64,000 nt of DNA from contig NZ_AP012323.1 of assembly GCF_001025135.1 (NCBI RefSeq), forward strand, positions 1,488,001-1,552,000. Reading direction: 5' to 3'. The stretch's first letter is position 1. Each line of letters opens with the position of its first letter. A program made the position numbers and the translations under genes. The notes beneath the pieces were generated by a model. It saw only the letters and a list, made by a program, of their open reading frames with translations. It had not been told where the DNA came from and ran no database searches. This DNA is from Bifidobacterium bifidum ATCC 29521 = JCM 1255 = DSM 20456. Its GTDB lineage: Bacteria; Actinomycetota; Actinomycetes; Actinomycetales; Bifidobacteriaceae. Shown one piece after another: positions 22,220 to 31,676 of this stretch.

Positions 22220-22614
22220 TTGTTGGTCAATTTAGAATCACATGGCACCAGATCCGTAGAAATCAAAGGGCATTTCGCCTTTGTCCATTTTACAGGCAAC
22301 CAGTTTCCGGCCTTCTTCTGGAAGTTACATGTCTCGCTTCCTCCTCGCGACTACGAAAGACACATTCAATCAATAGTTGACTTCCTGGTGATGAGAAAAG
22401 TCGATTTCAAATTGCCGGATATGACGTTCCCTCAAATACTATTCAACAGCAATTGGAATCGTGCATACAATATCTGACGTTCAAAAGGGAAGCCCTCATC
22501 CCCTATGGGTGGAACGATACAGCAGAGCATCCTGTATATGGAGATGACGTCAACAGTCTCTTCGATGTAATCGAACTATTCATATCAACAGAAAGAAGAA
22601 AAAACCGTGACTGA
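22220..22614 (+). pseudogene. Small protein with LanKC-N-terminus-like stretch, frameshifted as read
   Basis: TTG start eight bases after AGGAGG. The first frame gives a segment (GHFAFVHF, then FFWKLHVSLPPRDYERHI and VDFK) that resembles the WKIHVSA...E...V.FK block in the N-terminal region of class III/IV lanthipeptide synthetases. The frame then stops at 22477. Adding one A to the AAA at 22409-22411 joins it to a second frame (AGYDVPSNTIQQQLES, IPYGWNDTAEHPVYGDD) that ends at 22614, for about 131 residues. No kinase or cyclase domain follows. Its stop overlaps the MFS start by eight bases, so the two are translationally coupled. The family link is tentative. Confidence 0.5.
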
Positions 22615-23917
22615 AAAACGTCAGGAAAAAGAATCAACAATCTCACCATGGAGGGTGAGGGATTACCGGTCCTGGTTCGTGGCTGACACTGCGTCAGCAC
22701 TGGGAACCACAATCGGCGGATTTGCGTTCACGCTGGTGGCATATGCGGTAAGCCATGATGTAACTACGGCAGGTATGGTCGGCACCGTGTTCGCACTGTG
22801 CGAAGGTTTGGGAACACTTCCAGGCGGGCACCTGTCGGATAGAATCGATCGCAAGAAACTCATGATTGTTTGCGGTCTTATATCGGCTGCAACACTGTGT
22901 GTGATGACATTGGCCCTGGTTGCGAAAATGATGTCGGCCCCTTTGCTATTCCTGTTTGCCATTGTACGGGGACTCACTTCCGGTGTGTTTTCCAATGTGT
23001 CCAATATCATCTTGCCTCAAATCGTCACCGGGAATCAGCTGGTGCAAGCCTATTCCGCGAATGAATCGCGCGATGCATGCATCCAATTGTTCTCCAAACC
23101 GCTGTCAGGGTTCCTGTACGGATTAGGCCCCGAGATTCCATTCCTGATCAGCGCCGTCCTGTATGCGCTGATGTCCGTTGCGACTCCGCTGATTCGTTCG
23201 GATCTACGGCCCAAGAACGACGCCTCCCCATCGGATTCCGATGATTCCACGAAGAAAACACCACGAAACCACATTGGCGGCAGTTCATCGCATTCATCGT
23301 TGATCGAAGGCTTTGCATGGTACACGCGATGGCCACAAGCAGTATCCGTATTCAGCAGTGTGCTCTTGTTGAATTGTGTCCTCACCCTGATGGTCAGCAT
23401 TGTGATTCTGAATCAACAGATGCTGAACATTCCCGGCTGGCAGATTGGGCTCATCTCAACCGGAAGCGGTGTCGGACTGCTGAGCGGGTCGTTTCTGACC
23501 ACTCCCCTTGCCAACCGTCTGACGGGAGGCAGAACAGTACAAGTCTCCTTCATCATCATCATGGTAGGATGCGCTTTACAGCCACTCACCCAGAATACAT
23601 ATCTACTGGCCGGTTGCATGGCGATCATGAATCTCATGGTCGTTCCCGCCAATTCCGTCCTTGGTGCCTACGCGTCGCTGATCATTCCGAATGATTTGCG
23701 TGGCCGCGTGTTCTCAGTGTTCTCCTTGTTTAACATCACGCTTGCCTCATTGGCGTCCGGTATTGCGGGAATCATGCTTTCCTCTCTGGGGTACATGATT
23801 GCGGCGGCGACCACCGCCGCAATCATGACAGGTACCGTATTACTGGCCTTCATGAGTAACGGTATTCGTGAAATACCTGACAAGGCGGCTTTCTCGAACC
23901 TTGAACCGTGGCGCTGA
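22607..23917 (+). CDS. MFS transporter
   Basis: 436 residues with about twelve helices. Motif A, GGHLSDRIDRKKLM, lies in the loop after helix 2, and an equivalent PNDLRGRVFSVFSLFN-like stretch appears in the second half. A hydrophilic central loop rich in Ser/Asp/Lys separates the halves. GTG start inside the 3' end of the LanKC-like gene. Base composition is lower in GC than flanking genes, which suggests transfer with the neighbouring peptide genes. An exporter for a modified peptide is a context guess; drug-type efflux is equally possible. Its stop directly abuts the stop of the convergent gene. Confidence 0.85.
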   Translation: MTEKRQEKESTISPWRVRDYRSWFVADTASALGTTIGGFAFTLVAYAVSHDVTTAGMVGTVFALCEGLGTLPGGHLSDRIDRKKLMIVCGLISAATLCVMTLALVAKMMSAPLLFLFAIVRGLTSGVFSNVSNIILPQIVTGNQLVQAYSANESRDACIQLFSKPLSGFLYGLGPEIPFLISAVLYALMSVATPLIRSDLRPKNDASPSDSDDSTKKTPRNHIGGSSSHSSLIEGFAWYTRWPQAVSVFSSVLLLNCVLTLMVSIVILNQQMLNIPGWQIGLISTGSGVGLLSGSFLTTPLANRLTGGRTVQVSFIIIMVGCALQPLTQNTYLLAGCMAIMNLMVVPANSVLGAYASLIIPNDLRGRVFSVFSLFNITLASLASGIAGIMLSSLGYMIAAATTAAIMTGTVLLAFMSNGIREIPDKAAFSNLEPWR

Positions 23918-26407
23918 CTACTCTCGCGATATCCGCAGCCGCCTACCCGCAATGAGGACGAGCCCCGACGTGAGAGTCACAGCCGCGAGCATGAAGACCG
24001 CCGTCACGGCCGCGCCCGTGTGAGCCAGCCGGACGGTCGATCCGCCGAGACCCGCACCTGAAGGCCTCTGAATAGTTGCACCATGCTGCTGCCCATCGCC
24101 GTTGCTCGGGTCGGCGACGAACGCCGACCGGTCGATCTGCACGTTGACGATTCGCGTCGTCTCTGTGGTGTCGAAGTTGTTGTCGGTGAGCAGGCTCAGA
24201 TCGAGCCGGCCATTGTCGTCCGCATGGGTGATGACCAGATCCTCGAAGTTGTCGAGCAACGGGTTGGCGTCCATGTATTGCGCATTCGGCTTGAACTGGG
24301 CGCCAAGGGTCAGCTTGCCGCCGAAATCGGCGAGTTCCGTGACCGGCAGGAACGACGAGTCGGCGCTCTTCGACAGCGACGCGACATCCGAGACGTCCGG
24401 GGCGGCCGCGATGCCGTGCGCATACGCAAGCTTTATGCCGTACCCATGGGTCTGGTCCCAGGAGCGTTCCAGCACCAGGAATCCGTCCTCGCCAATCGCC
24501 GCGAACTCGGTGATACCCATGTTCACGTCGGCGGCATTGAACGCCACCTGCTTGACGAGCTTCCACTGTCCCTTGGTGCCTTTCACGTCGTCACGGTAGA
24601 CCAGCGCGCGGCGGGCTGTGGTGGCGATGTCCTTGCCGCTGGGCGAATCGTTCTTGAGGGCGTACTCGTTGCCGACCACGATCTGATGGCCGGACGGCGA
24701 TACCGTCAGCGCTTCCAGGCTCTTGTTGTGCACGGCCTGTCCCCCGCAGTTGATGTCAAACAGTTCAGGCACGGGCAACTCGTCCTTCTGACGGCCGTCG
24801 ATGCCGAAGATACGGATCTTCGGCTGCTCATGCTCGCCTTCTGCCGCGTTCGGATGGCCTTCGGAGGTGAGCAGGAAGTCGCCGTTCGGCAGCACGCCGA
24901 GCCCCTCATCATCAGTAGTTTCGCCGTTGTATGGCGTACCGTTCTCATCGGTCAGGACGATGCTGCCGGTCGGAGCCGCCTTGTCGAGATCGTTGCCCAG
25001 CAGCCATAGGCGAGCGACATCGGTACCATGATTGTCCATTGCGGACACATATTGTCCGAGCTTCCTGTTGTACGCCGTCGAGGACAGTCCGCCGAACGCT
25101 ATCGGCTCCGACGTGCCGGTGCCGTCGCTGAATCCGTTAGCCGACCAGTAGTCAAGGCGATCGTTTCTGCCGAGTGCCGTGACGTACTGTGACAGGCGAC
25201 CGCTTGCCGAGTCGTCGAATCCTGCCGCCGTCTTCTGGAACGGTTCCGCTTCGACGTCGAGGATGCGCGTGGTCTGAGTGGCGCTGTAGTTGTCGTCGCT
25301 GATGATGGAGATAGCGGCCTTGTATTCGCCGTCACCGCGATGCCACGAGGCATCGGGAGTGGCGAGCTGGTCGAGGTTCGCGATGACGAGCCCTTCGTAG
25401 TTATCCATCAGAGGGTTCGCCTGATGAGCGCCGGGTTTCGCGGAGGCGCCCAGATCCGGCAGCTTGTCCAGCTCGCCGATCTGGCGGGATTTCACGAACT
25501 CGGATGCATTCTTCGGGTCGTTGAGGTTCGCCACACCGGAAACATCCGGCGCGCCATTCAGCCCGGAGACGTACGAGAGCGCCACCTTGTTGCCGGTCTC
25601 GCTGTTCCATGAACGTTGCAGGACGTACAGGGAATCTTCGGAATCGAGGACGATATCGGAGATGTTCAGTCCCGGTACCGTGTGGAAACCCACCTGTTTG
25701 ACGAGCGTCCACTGGCCGGCCTTGCCCGTCACGTCGTCACGGTATACGAGGAAGCGCCGCGCGTCGCTCCGGTTCTGGTAGACGTCAGACTTGAGCGTGC
25801 CTTCCATGGCCGATACGAGTTCGTGCCCTGTCGGAGACAGGCTCAATCCTTCCAGCGTAAGGTTATGCGACGCCTGACCCTTGGGCGTGTTGATGTCGAA
25901 CAGCTGCGGAACCTCAAGCTCCCCCTTCTGCCGCCCATTGGCGTCGAAGATCCTGATTGTCGGGTGTTCGGCCTGATTCTTGCCCGCAGGGGGAATGCCT
26001 TCCGAGCTGATGGCGAAATCGCCGTTGGGCAGCACCGCTATGCCCTCGTTGTCCGTCGTGTTGCCGTTATAGGGCGTCCCGTTAACATCGGTAAACGTCA
26101 CCGGATCGCGCGTGATGGACGGGTTGTGCAGGTCCTTGCCGAGGAACCACACCCGAGATTCGTCACTCCCATGGTTGTCGGATTGCGCCACATATGAATC
26201 CGCGGTTTTGTCCCACGTGAGACCTGACAGTCCCCCGACTCGAATCCCCTTGTAATCGAGCTTGTCCAGCGCATCGCTGTAGGCAACGGCCTTGACCTGA
26301 TTCTGTGCGCCAATATCAGTCGTACCCTCGGCTGATACCGCTGGAATCATGACGGATGCGAACAGCATGCATGTCGTCGCCGTCACCGCGGCTATTCTCT
26401 TGTTCAT
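23918..26407 (-). CDS. Sortase-anchored protein with two phytase-like (esterase-like) beta-propeller domains
   Basis: 829 residues: Sec signal peptide (MNKRIAAVTATTCMLFASVM, cut near VSA-EG), then two homologous halves (about 35-400 and 415-770). Each has GLSGLTWDK- or GLSSTAYNR-type starts, the NHGSDESRVW / NHGTDVARLW pair, NGTPYNGNTTDNEGIAVLPN / NGTPYNGETTDDEGLGVLPN, and SHNLTLEGLSLSPTGHELV / VHNKSLEALTVSPSGHQIV. This is the esterase-like phytase family (phosphate-ester cleavage suspected, substrate unknown). The C-terminus has LAHTG, a hydrophobic helix and RRLRISRE, a sortase signal of the LAxTG kind. Confidence 0.85.
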   Translation of the reverse strand: MNKRIAAVTATTCMLFASVMIPAVSAEGTTDIGAQNQVKAVAYSDALDKLDYKGIRVGGLSGLTWDKTADSYVAQSDNHGSDESRVWFLGKDLHNPSITRDPVTFTDVNGTPYNGNTTDNEGIAVLPNGDFAISSEGIPPAGKNQAEHPTIRIFDANGRQKGELEVPQLFDINTPKGQASHNLTLEGLSLSPTGHELVSAMEGTLKSDVYQNRSDARRFLVYRDDVTGKAGQWTLVKQVGFHTVPGLNISDIVLDSEDSLYVLQRSWNSETGNKVALSYVSGLNGAPDVSGVANLNDPKNASEFVKSRQIGELDKLPDLGASAKPGAHQANPLMDNYEGLVIANLDQLATPDASWHRGDGEYKAAISIISDDNYSATQTTRILDVEAEPFQKTAAGFDDSASGRLSQYVTALGRNDRLDYWSANGFSDGTGTSEPIAFGGLSSTAYNRKLGQYVSAMDNHGTDVARLWLLGNDLDKAAPTGSIVLTDENGTPYNGETTDDEGLGVLPNGDFLLTSEGHPNAAEGEHEQPKIRIFGIDGRQKDELPVPELFDINCGGQAVHNKSLEALTVSPSGHQIVVGNEYALKNDSPSGKDIATTARRALVYRDDVKGTKGQWKLVKQVAFNAADVNMGITEFAAIGEDGFLVLERSWDQTHGYGIKLAYAHGIAAAPDVSDVASLSKSADSSFLPVTELADFGGKLTLGAQFKPNAQYMDANPLLDNFEDLVITHADDNGRLDLSLLTDNNFDTTETTRIVNVQIDRSAFVADPSNGDGQQHGATIQRPSGAGLGGSTVRLAHTGAAVTAVFMLAAVTLTSGLVLIAGRRLRISRE

Positions 26408-26570
26408 GATTTTCCCTTCCGAACGTTACCGTTCACATGGCCATGCTGGCTCTGCAACGTATCGGGAAGGGGAATAATCACGCGTCTGCAGATGAACAGT
26501 ACATGAAAAGACGGCGACATCGTTGTCCACCTGTATGGAATTCTCCTGTATGGGTCCCTGGAATACGAAA

Positions 26571-26608
26571 GTGGGTCCTGAAACCTCAAACAAGGTTTCA
26601 GGACCCAC
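26571..26608. terminator. Strong hairpin downstream of tuf
   Basis: GTGGGTCCTGAAACCT, a six-base loop, then the exact complement (16-bp stem). It starts 44 bases beyond the tuf stop on the minus strand and probably ends the str-tuf transcription unit. No long T-tract follows. Confidence 0.75.
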
Positions 26609-26652
26609 TCAGAACGCTAGTTCAAGCGTGTCGAGTTCTTCGCTGATGGAAA

Positions 26653-27852
26653 TCAGGCGAGGATCTTGGTGACACGGCCCGAGCCGACGGTGTGGCCGCC
26701 TTCACGCACAGCGAAGGTCAGGCCCTCCTCCATAGCGATGGGCTGAATCAGCTCAACGGTGAAGGTCGCGTGGTCGCCAGGCTGAACCATCTCGACGCCT
26801 TCCGGCAGCTCGATGACGCCGGTGACGTCGGTGGTGCGGAAGTAGAACTGCGGACGGTAGTTGGAGAAGAAGGGCGAGTGACGGCCGCCTTCGTCCTTGG
26901 TCAGCACGTAGACTTCGCCCTCGAACTTGGTGTGCGGGGTGACGGAGCCCGGCTTGGCCACAACCTGGCCACGCTCGACGTCCGTACGGTTGATGCCGCG
27001 GAGCAGCAGACCGGTGTTGTCGCCAGCCTCGCAGGCGTCCATGGTCTTGTGGAACGTCTCGATGGAGGTAACGGTGGTGGTCTGGGTCGGGCGGATGCCG
27101 ACGATCTCGACCGGGGTGTTGACGGCCAGCTGGCCACGCTCAACACGACCGGTGACGACGGTACCACGGCCGGAGATGGTGAAGACGTCCTCGATAGGCA
27201 TCAGGAACGGCTTGTCCAGGTCGTGAACCGGGGTCGGGATGTACTCGTCGACGGCGTCCATCAGGTCCTTGACGGTCTGGACCCACTTGTCGTGGTCCGG
27301 AGCGTCATCGTGCAGAGCGCCGTAGGCGGAGGTACGGATGACCGGGCAGTCGCGGTCGAAGCCGTTCTCGTCGAGGAGGTCACGGACCTCTTCCTCAACG
27401 AGCTCGATGAGCTCCTCGTCCTCGACCATGTCGCACTTGTTCAGGGCGACGAGGATACGCGGGACACCCACCTGACGGGCGAGCAGAACGTGCTCGCGGG
27501 TCTGGGCCATCGGGCCGTCGGTGGCGGCCACAACGAGGATGGCGCCATCCATCTGGGCAGCACCGGTGATCATGTTCTTCACGAAGTCGGCGTGGCCCGG
27601 GCAGTCCACGTGAGCGTAGTGACGCTTCGCGGTCTGGTACTCGATGTGGGCGATGTTGATGGTGATACCACGCTGCTGCTCTTCGGGAGCGGCGTCGATC
27701 TGGTTGAAGTCGTACTCAGGGTTCAGATCCGGGTACTCTTCGTGCAGCACCTTGGAGATGGCCGCGGTCAGGGTCGTCTTACCGTGATCGACGTGGCCGA
27801 TGGTACCAATGTTAACGTGCGGCTTAGTACGCTCGTACTTTTCCTTTGCCAT
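26653..27852 (-). CDS. tuf: Translation elongation factor Tu
   Basis: Delivers aminoacyl-tRNA to the ribosome as a GTPase. 399 residues; G1 GHVDHGKT, G2 RGITIN, G3 DCPGHADF, G4 NKCD, and C-terminal domain 2/3 signatures ([32 protein letters not shown]). The start at 27852 is fixed by CCAGGAGG upstream and by the usual [16 protein letters not shown]. It lies 173 bases after fusA with its own likely promoter. Confidence 0.99.
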   Translation of the reverse strand: MAKEKYERTKPHVNIGTIGHVDHGKTTLTAAISKVLHEEYPDLNPEYDFNQIDAAPEEQQRGITINIAHIEYQTAKRHYAHVDCPGHADFVKNMITGAAQMDGAILVVAATDGPMAQTREHVLLARQVGVPRILVALNKCDMVEDEELIELVEEEVRDLLDENGFDRDCPVIRTSAYGALHDDAPDHDKWVQTVKDLMDAVDEYIPTPVHDLDKPFLMPIEDVFTISGRGTVVTGRVERGQLAVNTPVEIVGIRPTQTTTVTSIETFHKTMDACEAGDNTGLLLRGINRTDVERGQVVAKPGSVTPHTKFEGEVYVLTKDEGGRHSPFFSNYRPQFYFRTTDVTGVIELPEGVEMVQPGDHATFTVELIQPIAMEEGLTFAVREGGHTVGSGRVTKILA

Positions 27853-27915
27853 GTAATTGTCCTCCTGGACGTCTCGTGTAGTTGGCTTGCGCTTGCGGCA
27901 CAAGACACTCGCTAC

Positions 27916-27944
27916 ATTGTACTGGGTTTCTGGGTTTCTTGCCA
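27916..27944 (-). promoter_or_regulatory. Likely tuf promoter
   Basis: TGGCAA (-35), a 17-base spacer, then TACAAT (-10), read on the minus strand 64 bases before the tuf start. The spacer carries a direct repeat, GAAACCCA twice. Confidence 0.5.
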
Positions 27945-27960
27945 CTTTGGAGCCAGAACC

Positions 27961-27992
27961 CAGTCAGCGGTATATGATTTTACCGCTGACTG
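27961..27992. terminator. 12-bp hairpin between fusA and tuf
   Basis: CAGTCAGCGGTA, eight bases, then the exact complement, 33 bases past the fusA stop. With no T-run it may only reduce read-through or protect the upstream mRNA. Confidence 0.45.
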
Positions 27993-28025
27993 GAGACACT
28001 TACGGCTTCAAAACAGCTGCGCGTG

Positions 28026-30155
28026 TCACTCCCCGCGCTGGGCCTTGATGATCTCGTCCGAGACCGACTTCGGCACCTCGGCGTAAGAGTCCATCTGCAT
28101 GGTGAACATGGCGCGGCCCTGGGTCTTGGAACGCAGGTCGCCGATGTAGCCGAACATCTCGGACAGCGGGACCTTGGCGTCGATGACCTTGACGCCGGTG
28201 GCATCGGTCATGGACTGGATGTTACCACGACGCTGGTTCAGATCGCCGATGACGTCGCCCATGTACTCCTCCGGAGTACGGACTTCGACGGCCATGATCG
28301 GTTCCAGGATGACGGGCTTCGCCTTGGGAGCGGCTTCCTTGAACGCCATCGAACCGGCGATTTTGAAGGCCATTTCCGAGGAGTCGACCGGGTGCATCTG
28401 GCCGTCGTAGACCGTGGCCTTGACGCCGACCACCGGGAAGCCGGCGAGCACGCCGGATTCCATGGCTTCCTTGACACCGGCCTCGATGGGTCCGATGAAC
28501 TCGGCGCTGATGTGGCCACCAGTAACCTTGTTCTCGAACTCGAAGGTCTCGCCGGCCTCGGTGTCGAGGGGCTCGAAGTTCATGAACACCTTTGCGAACT
28601 GGCCGGAACCACCGGTCTGCTTCTTGTGGGTGTAGACCTCGTTGAGCACGGGCTTGCGGATGGTCTCGCGGTAGGCGACCTGCGGCTTGCCGACGTTGCA
28701 CTCGACCTTGAACTCGCGGCGCATACGGTCGACGATGATGTCGAGCTGGAGCTCGCCCATACCTGCGATCAGGGTCTGGCCGGACTCTTCGTCGGTGGTG
28801 ACCTGGAAGGTCGGATCCTCGTCGGAGAGCTTCGCGAGGGCGATGCCCATCTTCTCCTGGTCGGCCTTGGTCTTCGGCTCCACGGCCACCTGGATGACGG
28901 GATCCGGGAAGGTCATGGATTCAAGGGAGATCGGGGCCTTCTCGTCGCACAGGGTGTCACCGGTGGACACGTTCTTCAGACCGACGAACGTGTAGATGTT
29001 GCCGGCTTCGGCGGCGTCGACCGGGTTCTCCTTGTCGGCGTGCATCTGGAAGATCTTGCCGATGCGCTCCTTCTTGCCCTTGGTGGAGTCGAGCACGTTG
29101 TCGCCGGGCTTGACGGCACCGGAGTAGACGCGCACGAACACGAGCTTGCCGTAGAACGGGTGGGTCGAGATCTTGAAGACCAGGGCCGCGAACGGGTCGG
29201 AGGTCAGCGGCTTGCGGTCGATCTCGACGGACTCGTCGCCCGGCTTGAAGCCCTTGATGGACGGAACGTCCTTGGGAGACGGCAGGAAGTCGATGACGGC
29301 ATCGAGCATCGGCTGCACGCCCTTGTCCTTGAACGCGGAACCGCACAGAACCGGGTACGCCTTGCGCTCGATGGTGAGCTTGCGGATACCGGCGCGGATC
29401 TCGTCCTCGGTCAGTTCGCCGGACTCAAGGTACTTCTCGGTCAGCTCGTCGCTGGCCTCGGCGACGTCGTCCAGCAGCTGAGCGCGGTATTCCTCGGCCT
29501 TGTCCTGCAGGTCGGCGGGGATGTCGACGGTGTCGTAGTGGGCACCCTGATCGGTGGAGACGTCGTTCCAGACGTACGCCTTCATGCGGATCAAGTCGAC
29601 GACGCCGGCGAAGTCGTTCTCAGCGCCGATCGGCAGCTGCACGACGAGCGGCTTGGCGCCGAGCTTGTCCTTGATGGTCTGCACCGAGAAGTAGAAGTCG
29701 GCACCGAGCTTGTCCATCTTGTTGATGAAGCAGATGCGCGGCACGCCGTACTTGTCGGCCTGACGCCACACGGTCTCGGACTGGGGCTCCACGCCTTCCT
29801 TGCCGTCGAAGACGGCGACGGCGCCATCGAGCACGCGCAGGGAGCGCTCAACCTCGGCCGTGAAGTCCACGTGGCCGGGGGTGTCGATGATGTTGATCTG
29901 GAACTTTTCCTTGGTGTCGTGGGACTGACGGTTCCAGAAGCAGGTGGTGGCGGCGGACTGGATGGTGATGCCGCGCTCCTGCTCCTGAGCCATGAAGTCC
30001 ATCGTCGAAGCGCCGTCGTGGGTCTCACCGATCTTGTAGTTCTTGCCGGTGTAGAAGAGGATGCGCTCGGTGGTGGTGGTCTTACCGGCATCGATGTGTG
30101 CCATGATGCCGATGTTGCGGATCATGCGCAGATCCGTAAGCACGTCTAGTGCCAT
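28026..30155 (-). CDS. fusA: Translation elongation factor G
   Basis: GTPase that drives ribosomal translocation. 709 residues: G1 [16 protein letters not shown]2 RGITIQSA, G3 DTPGHVDF, G4 NKMDKLGA, domain II, III and the C-terminal domains IV-V ([20 protein letters not shown]). The ATG at 30155 follows AAGGAACAGCA. It sits between rpsG and tuf in the classic str order. Confidence 0.98.
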   Translation of the reverse strand: MALDVLTDLRMIRNIGIMAHIDAGKTTTTERILFYTGKNYKIGETHDGASTMDFMAQEQERGITIQSAATTCFWNRQSHDTKEKFQINIIDTPGHVDFTAEVERSLRVLDGAVAVFDGKEGVEPQSETVWRQADKYGVPRICFINKMDKLGADFYFSVQTIKDKLGAKPLVVQLPIGAENDFAGVVDLIRMKAYVWNDVSTDQGAHYDTVDIPADLQDKAEEYRAQLLDDVAEASDELTEKYLESGELTEDEIRAGIRKLTIERKAYPVLCGSAFKDKGVQPMLDAVIDFLPSPKDVPSIKGFKPGDESVEIDRKPLTSDPFAALVFKISTHPFYGKLVFVRVYSGAVKPGDNVLDSTKGKKERIGKIFQMHADKENPVDAAEAGNIYTFVGLKNVSTGDTLCDEKAPISLESMTFPDPVIQVAVEPKTKADQEKMGIALAKLSDEDPTFQVTTDEESGQTLIAGMGELQLDIIVDRMRREFKVECNVGKPQVAYRETIRKPVLNEVYTHKKQTGGSGQFAKVFMNFEPLDTEAGETFEFENKVTGGHISAEFIGPIEAGVKEAMESGVLAGFPVVGVKATVYDGQMHPVDSSEMAFKIAGSMAFKEAAPKAKPVILEPIMAVEVRTPEEYMGDVIGDLNQRRGNIQSMTDATGVKVIDAKVPLSEMFGYIGDLRSKTQGRAMFTMQMDSYAEVPKSVSDEIIKAQRGE

Positions 30156-30182
30156 TGCTGTTCCTTGCTCTCGATCTCGAAA

Positions 30183-30653
30183 TTACCAGCGGTAGTGAGC
30201 GAAGGCCTTGTTGGCCTCTGCCATCTTATGAGTATCCTCGCGGCGCTTGACAGAAGCACCGAGGCCGTTGGAGGCGTCGAGGATCTCGTTGGCGAGACGC
30301 TCGGCCATCGTCTTCTCGCGACGGGCGCGGGAGAAGTCGGTCAGCCAGCGCAGCGACAGCGTGTTGGCGCGGGCGGGCTTGACCTCGACCGGCACCTGGT
30401 AGGTGGCGCCACCGACACGGCGGGAACGCACCTCGAGGGACGGACGGATGTTGTCAAGAGCGCGCTTGAGAACGGCGACCGGCTCCTGGTCGGTCTTCTC
30501 CTTGACCATGTCGAGCGCGGAGTACACGATGTCCTCGGCGATCGACTTCTTGCCGTCAAGCAGAATCTTGTTGATGAGCTGGGCCACGACGGTCGAGCCG
30601 TAGATCGGATCGGGCAGCAGCTGGTGCTTCTTAGCAGGTCCTTTACGTGACAT
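30183..30653 (-). CDS. rpsG: 30S ribosomal protein S7
   Basis: Primary 16S rRNA-binding protein of the 30S head. 156 residues with the expected start ([20 protein letters not shown]), [17 protein letters not shown], and the end ([14 protein letters not shown]). rpsL ends five bases upstream and fusA follows by 27 bases, so they are co-transcribed. Confidence 0.98.
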   Translation of the reverse strand: MSRKGPAKKHQLLPDPIYGSTVVAQLINKILLDGKKSIAEDIVYSALDMVKEKTDQEPVAVLKRALDNIRPSLEVRSRRVGGATYQVPVEVKPARANTLSLRWLTDFSRARREKTMAERLANEILDASNGLGASVKRREDTHKMAEANKAFAHYRW

Positions 30654-30658
30654 TTCTC

Positions 30659-31030
30659 TTACTTCGCCTTCTTTGCTCCGTACAGGGAACGACCCTGCTT
30701 GCGGTCCTTGACACCCTGGGTATCGAGCGCGCCACGCACGATGTGGTAACGCACACCCGGCAGATCCTTGACACGGCCGCCGCGCACGAGCACGATGGAG
30801 TGCTCCTGCAGATTGTGGCCTTCGCCCGGGATGTAGGCGGTGACTTCGATGCCCGAGGACAGGCGCACACGAGCGACCTTACGCAGAGCCGAGTTCGGCT
30901 TCTTCGGGGTGGTGGTGTAGACACGGGTGCACACGCCGCGGCGCAGCGGGCTGCCCTTCAGAGCCAAAGTCTTCGACTTCTTCGGCTTTGCCTGACGTCC
31001 CTTACGGACGAGCTGTTCAATAGTAGGCAA
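30659..31030 (-). CDS. rpsL: 30S ribosomal protein S12
   Basis: Decoding-centre protein. 123 residues: [18 protein letters not shown], the KKPNSALRK loop and [10 protein letters not shown]. The K43-equivalent lysine in [12 protein letters not shown] is present, so no streptomycin-resistance change is seen at that site. First gene of the str operon. Confidence 0.98.
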   Translation of the reverse strand: MPTIEQLVRKGRQAKPKKSKTLALKGSPLRRGVCTRVYTTTPKKPNSALRKVARVRLSSGIEVTAYIPGEGHNLQEHSIVLVRGGRVKDLPGVRYHIVRGALDTQGVKDRKQGRSLYGAKKAK

Positions 31031-31316
31031 CTTGAATTCTCCGATTCAGTGGTTTCTTCCTTTTCGTGAAGCCGCCGCACTGCAGCCCACGCCCACGACC
31101 ATGAATCGTCATAAGCAGCCACAGTCCACCGGCCCGATGGCCCGTATCTCTTTCACAGTCCGCATTGCTGCGCGCGATCCAATCAAGATCCGGGATATCC
31201 CAGCGCGTGCTCCTATCACATAAGGCGCACCACTGGCACACACAAGTATCTATATTACTTCCACCGCGGACAACGACACGCTTGTCGTGACGGCAGACAA
31301 GACAGGCAGATAAACG
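31031..31316. other. str operon upstream region
   Basis: No gene seen. On the minus strand TATAGAT (31248-31254) is a plausible -10 for the operon, which would give a leader of about 210 bases. A short inverted repeat, ACGACA...TGTCGT, lies at 31273-31288. Confidence 0.4.
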
Positions 31317-31341
31317 AAAACCCTCCGCATGGGAGGGTTTT
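31317..31341 (-). terminator. Intrinsic terminator of tRNA-His
   Basis: AAAACCCTCC, five bases, GGAGGGTTTT: a GC-rich stem flanked by T-runs on both strands, directly after the tRNA-His CCA end. Confidence 0.8.
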
Positions 31342-31344
31342 CAG

Positions 31345-31421
31345 TGGGGTGGATAACGCGGCTTGAACGCGCGACCTTCTGAACCACAATCAGATGCTCT
31401 ACCAACTGAGCTATATCCACC
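31345..31421 (-). tRNA. tRNA-His (GTG anticodon)
   Basis: The cloverleaf folds cleanly: acceptor GTGGATA/TATCCAC, anticodon stem TCTGA/TCAGA with loop TTGTGGT, and T-arm GCGCGTTCAAGCCGC-type. The extra G(-1) at 31421 faces C73, the identity element of tRNA-His. CCA is encoded (31345-31347). Confidence 0.95.
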
Positions 31422-31464
31422 ATGTGAGTCGTTCCAGCGAACTGGATTAACGCAACAGAGGGAT

Positions 31465-31493
31465 ACTATACACGAAATATCAAGCCGCGTCAT
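31465..31493 (-). promoter_or_regulatory. Likely promoter of tRNA-His
   Basis: ATGACG, 17 bases, TATAGT on the minus strand, 43 bases before the tRNA. Confidence 0.5.
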
Positions 31494-31641
31494 CGCGGCG
31501 TGTCGCGCAGCCGCCCAGTATCATTCACTGCGCGATTTTGTGCGTTTCCACCTCGACAGACGGGCGATATGTTCACTTCTGTGCGATTTTTTGGGCACAT
31601 GAAAACACCTGCAAACATTATGTTTTTTACGGTCTTCAAAC

Positions 31642-31670
31642 TTGAATATGTTCGTTTCCATAGGTACAAT
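31642..31670 (+). promoter_or_regulatory. Near-consensus promoter with no annotated gene behind it
   Basis: TTGAAT, exactly 17 bases, TACAAT on the plus strand. Transcription would start near 31677 and run towards the terminator at 32088-32125. Confidence 0.55.
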
Positions 31671-31676
31671 GAAACA

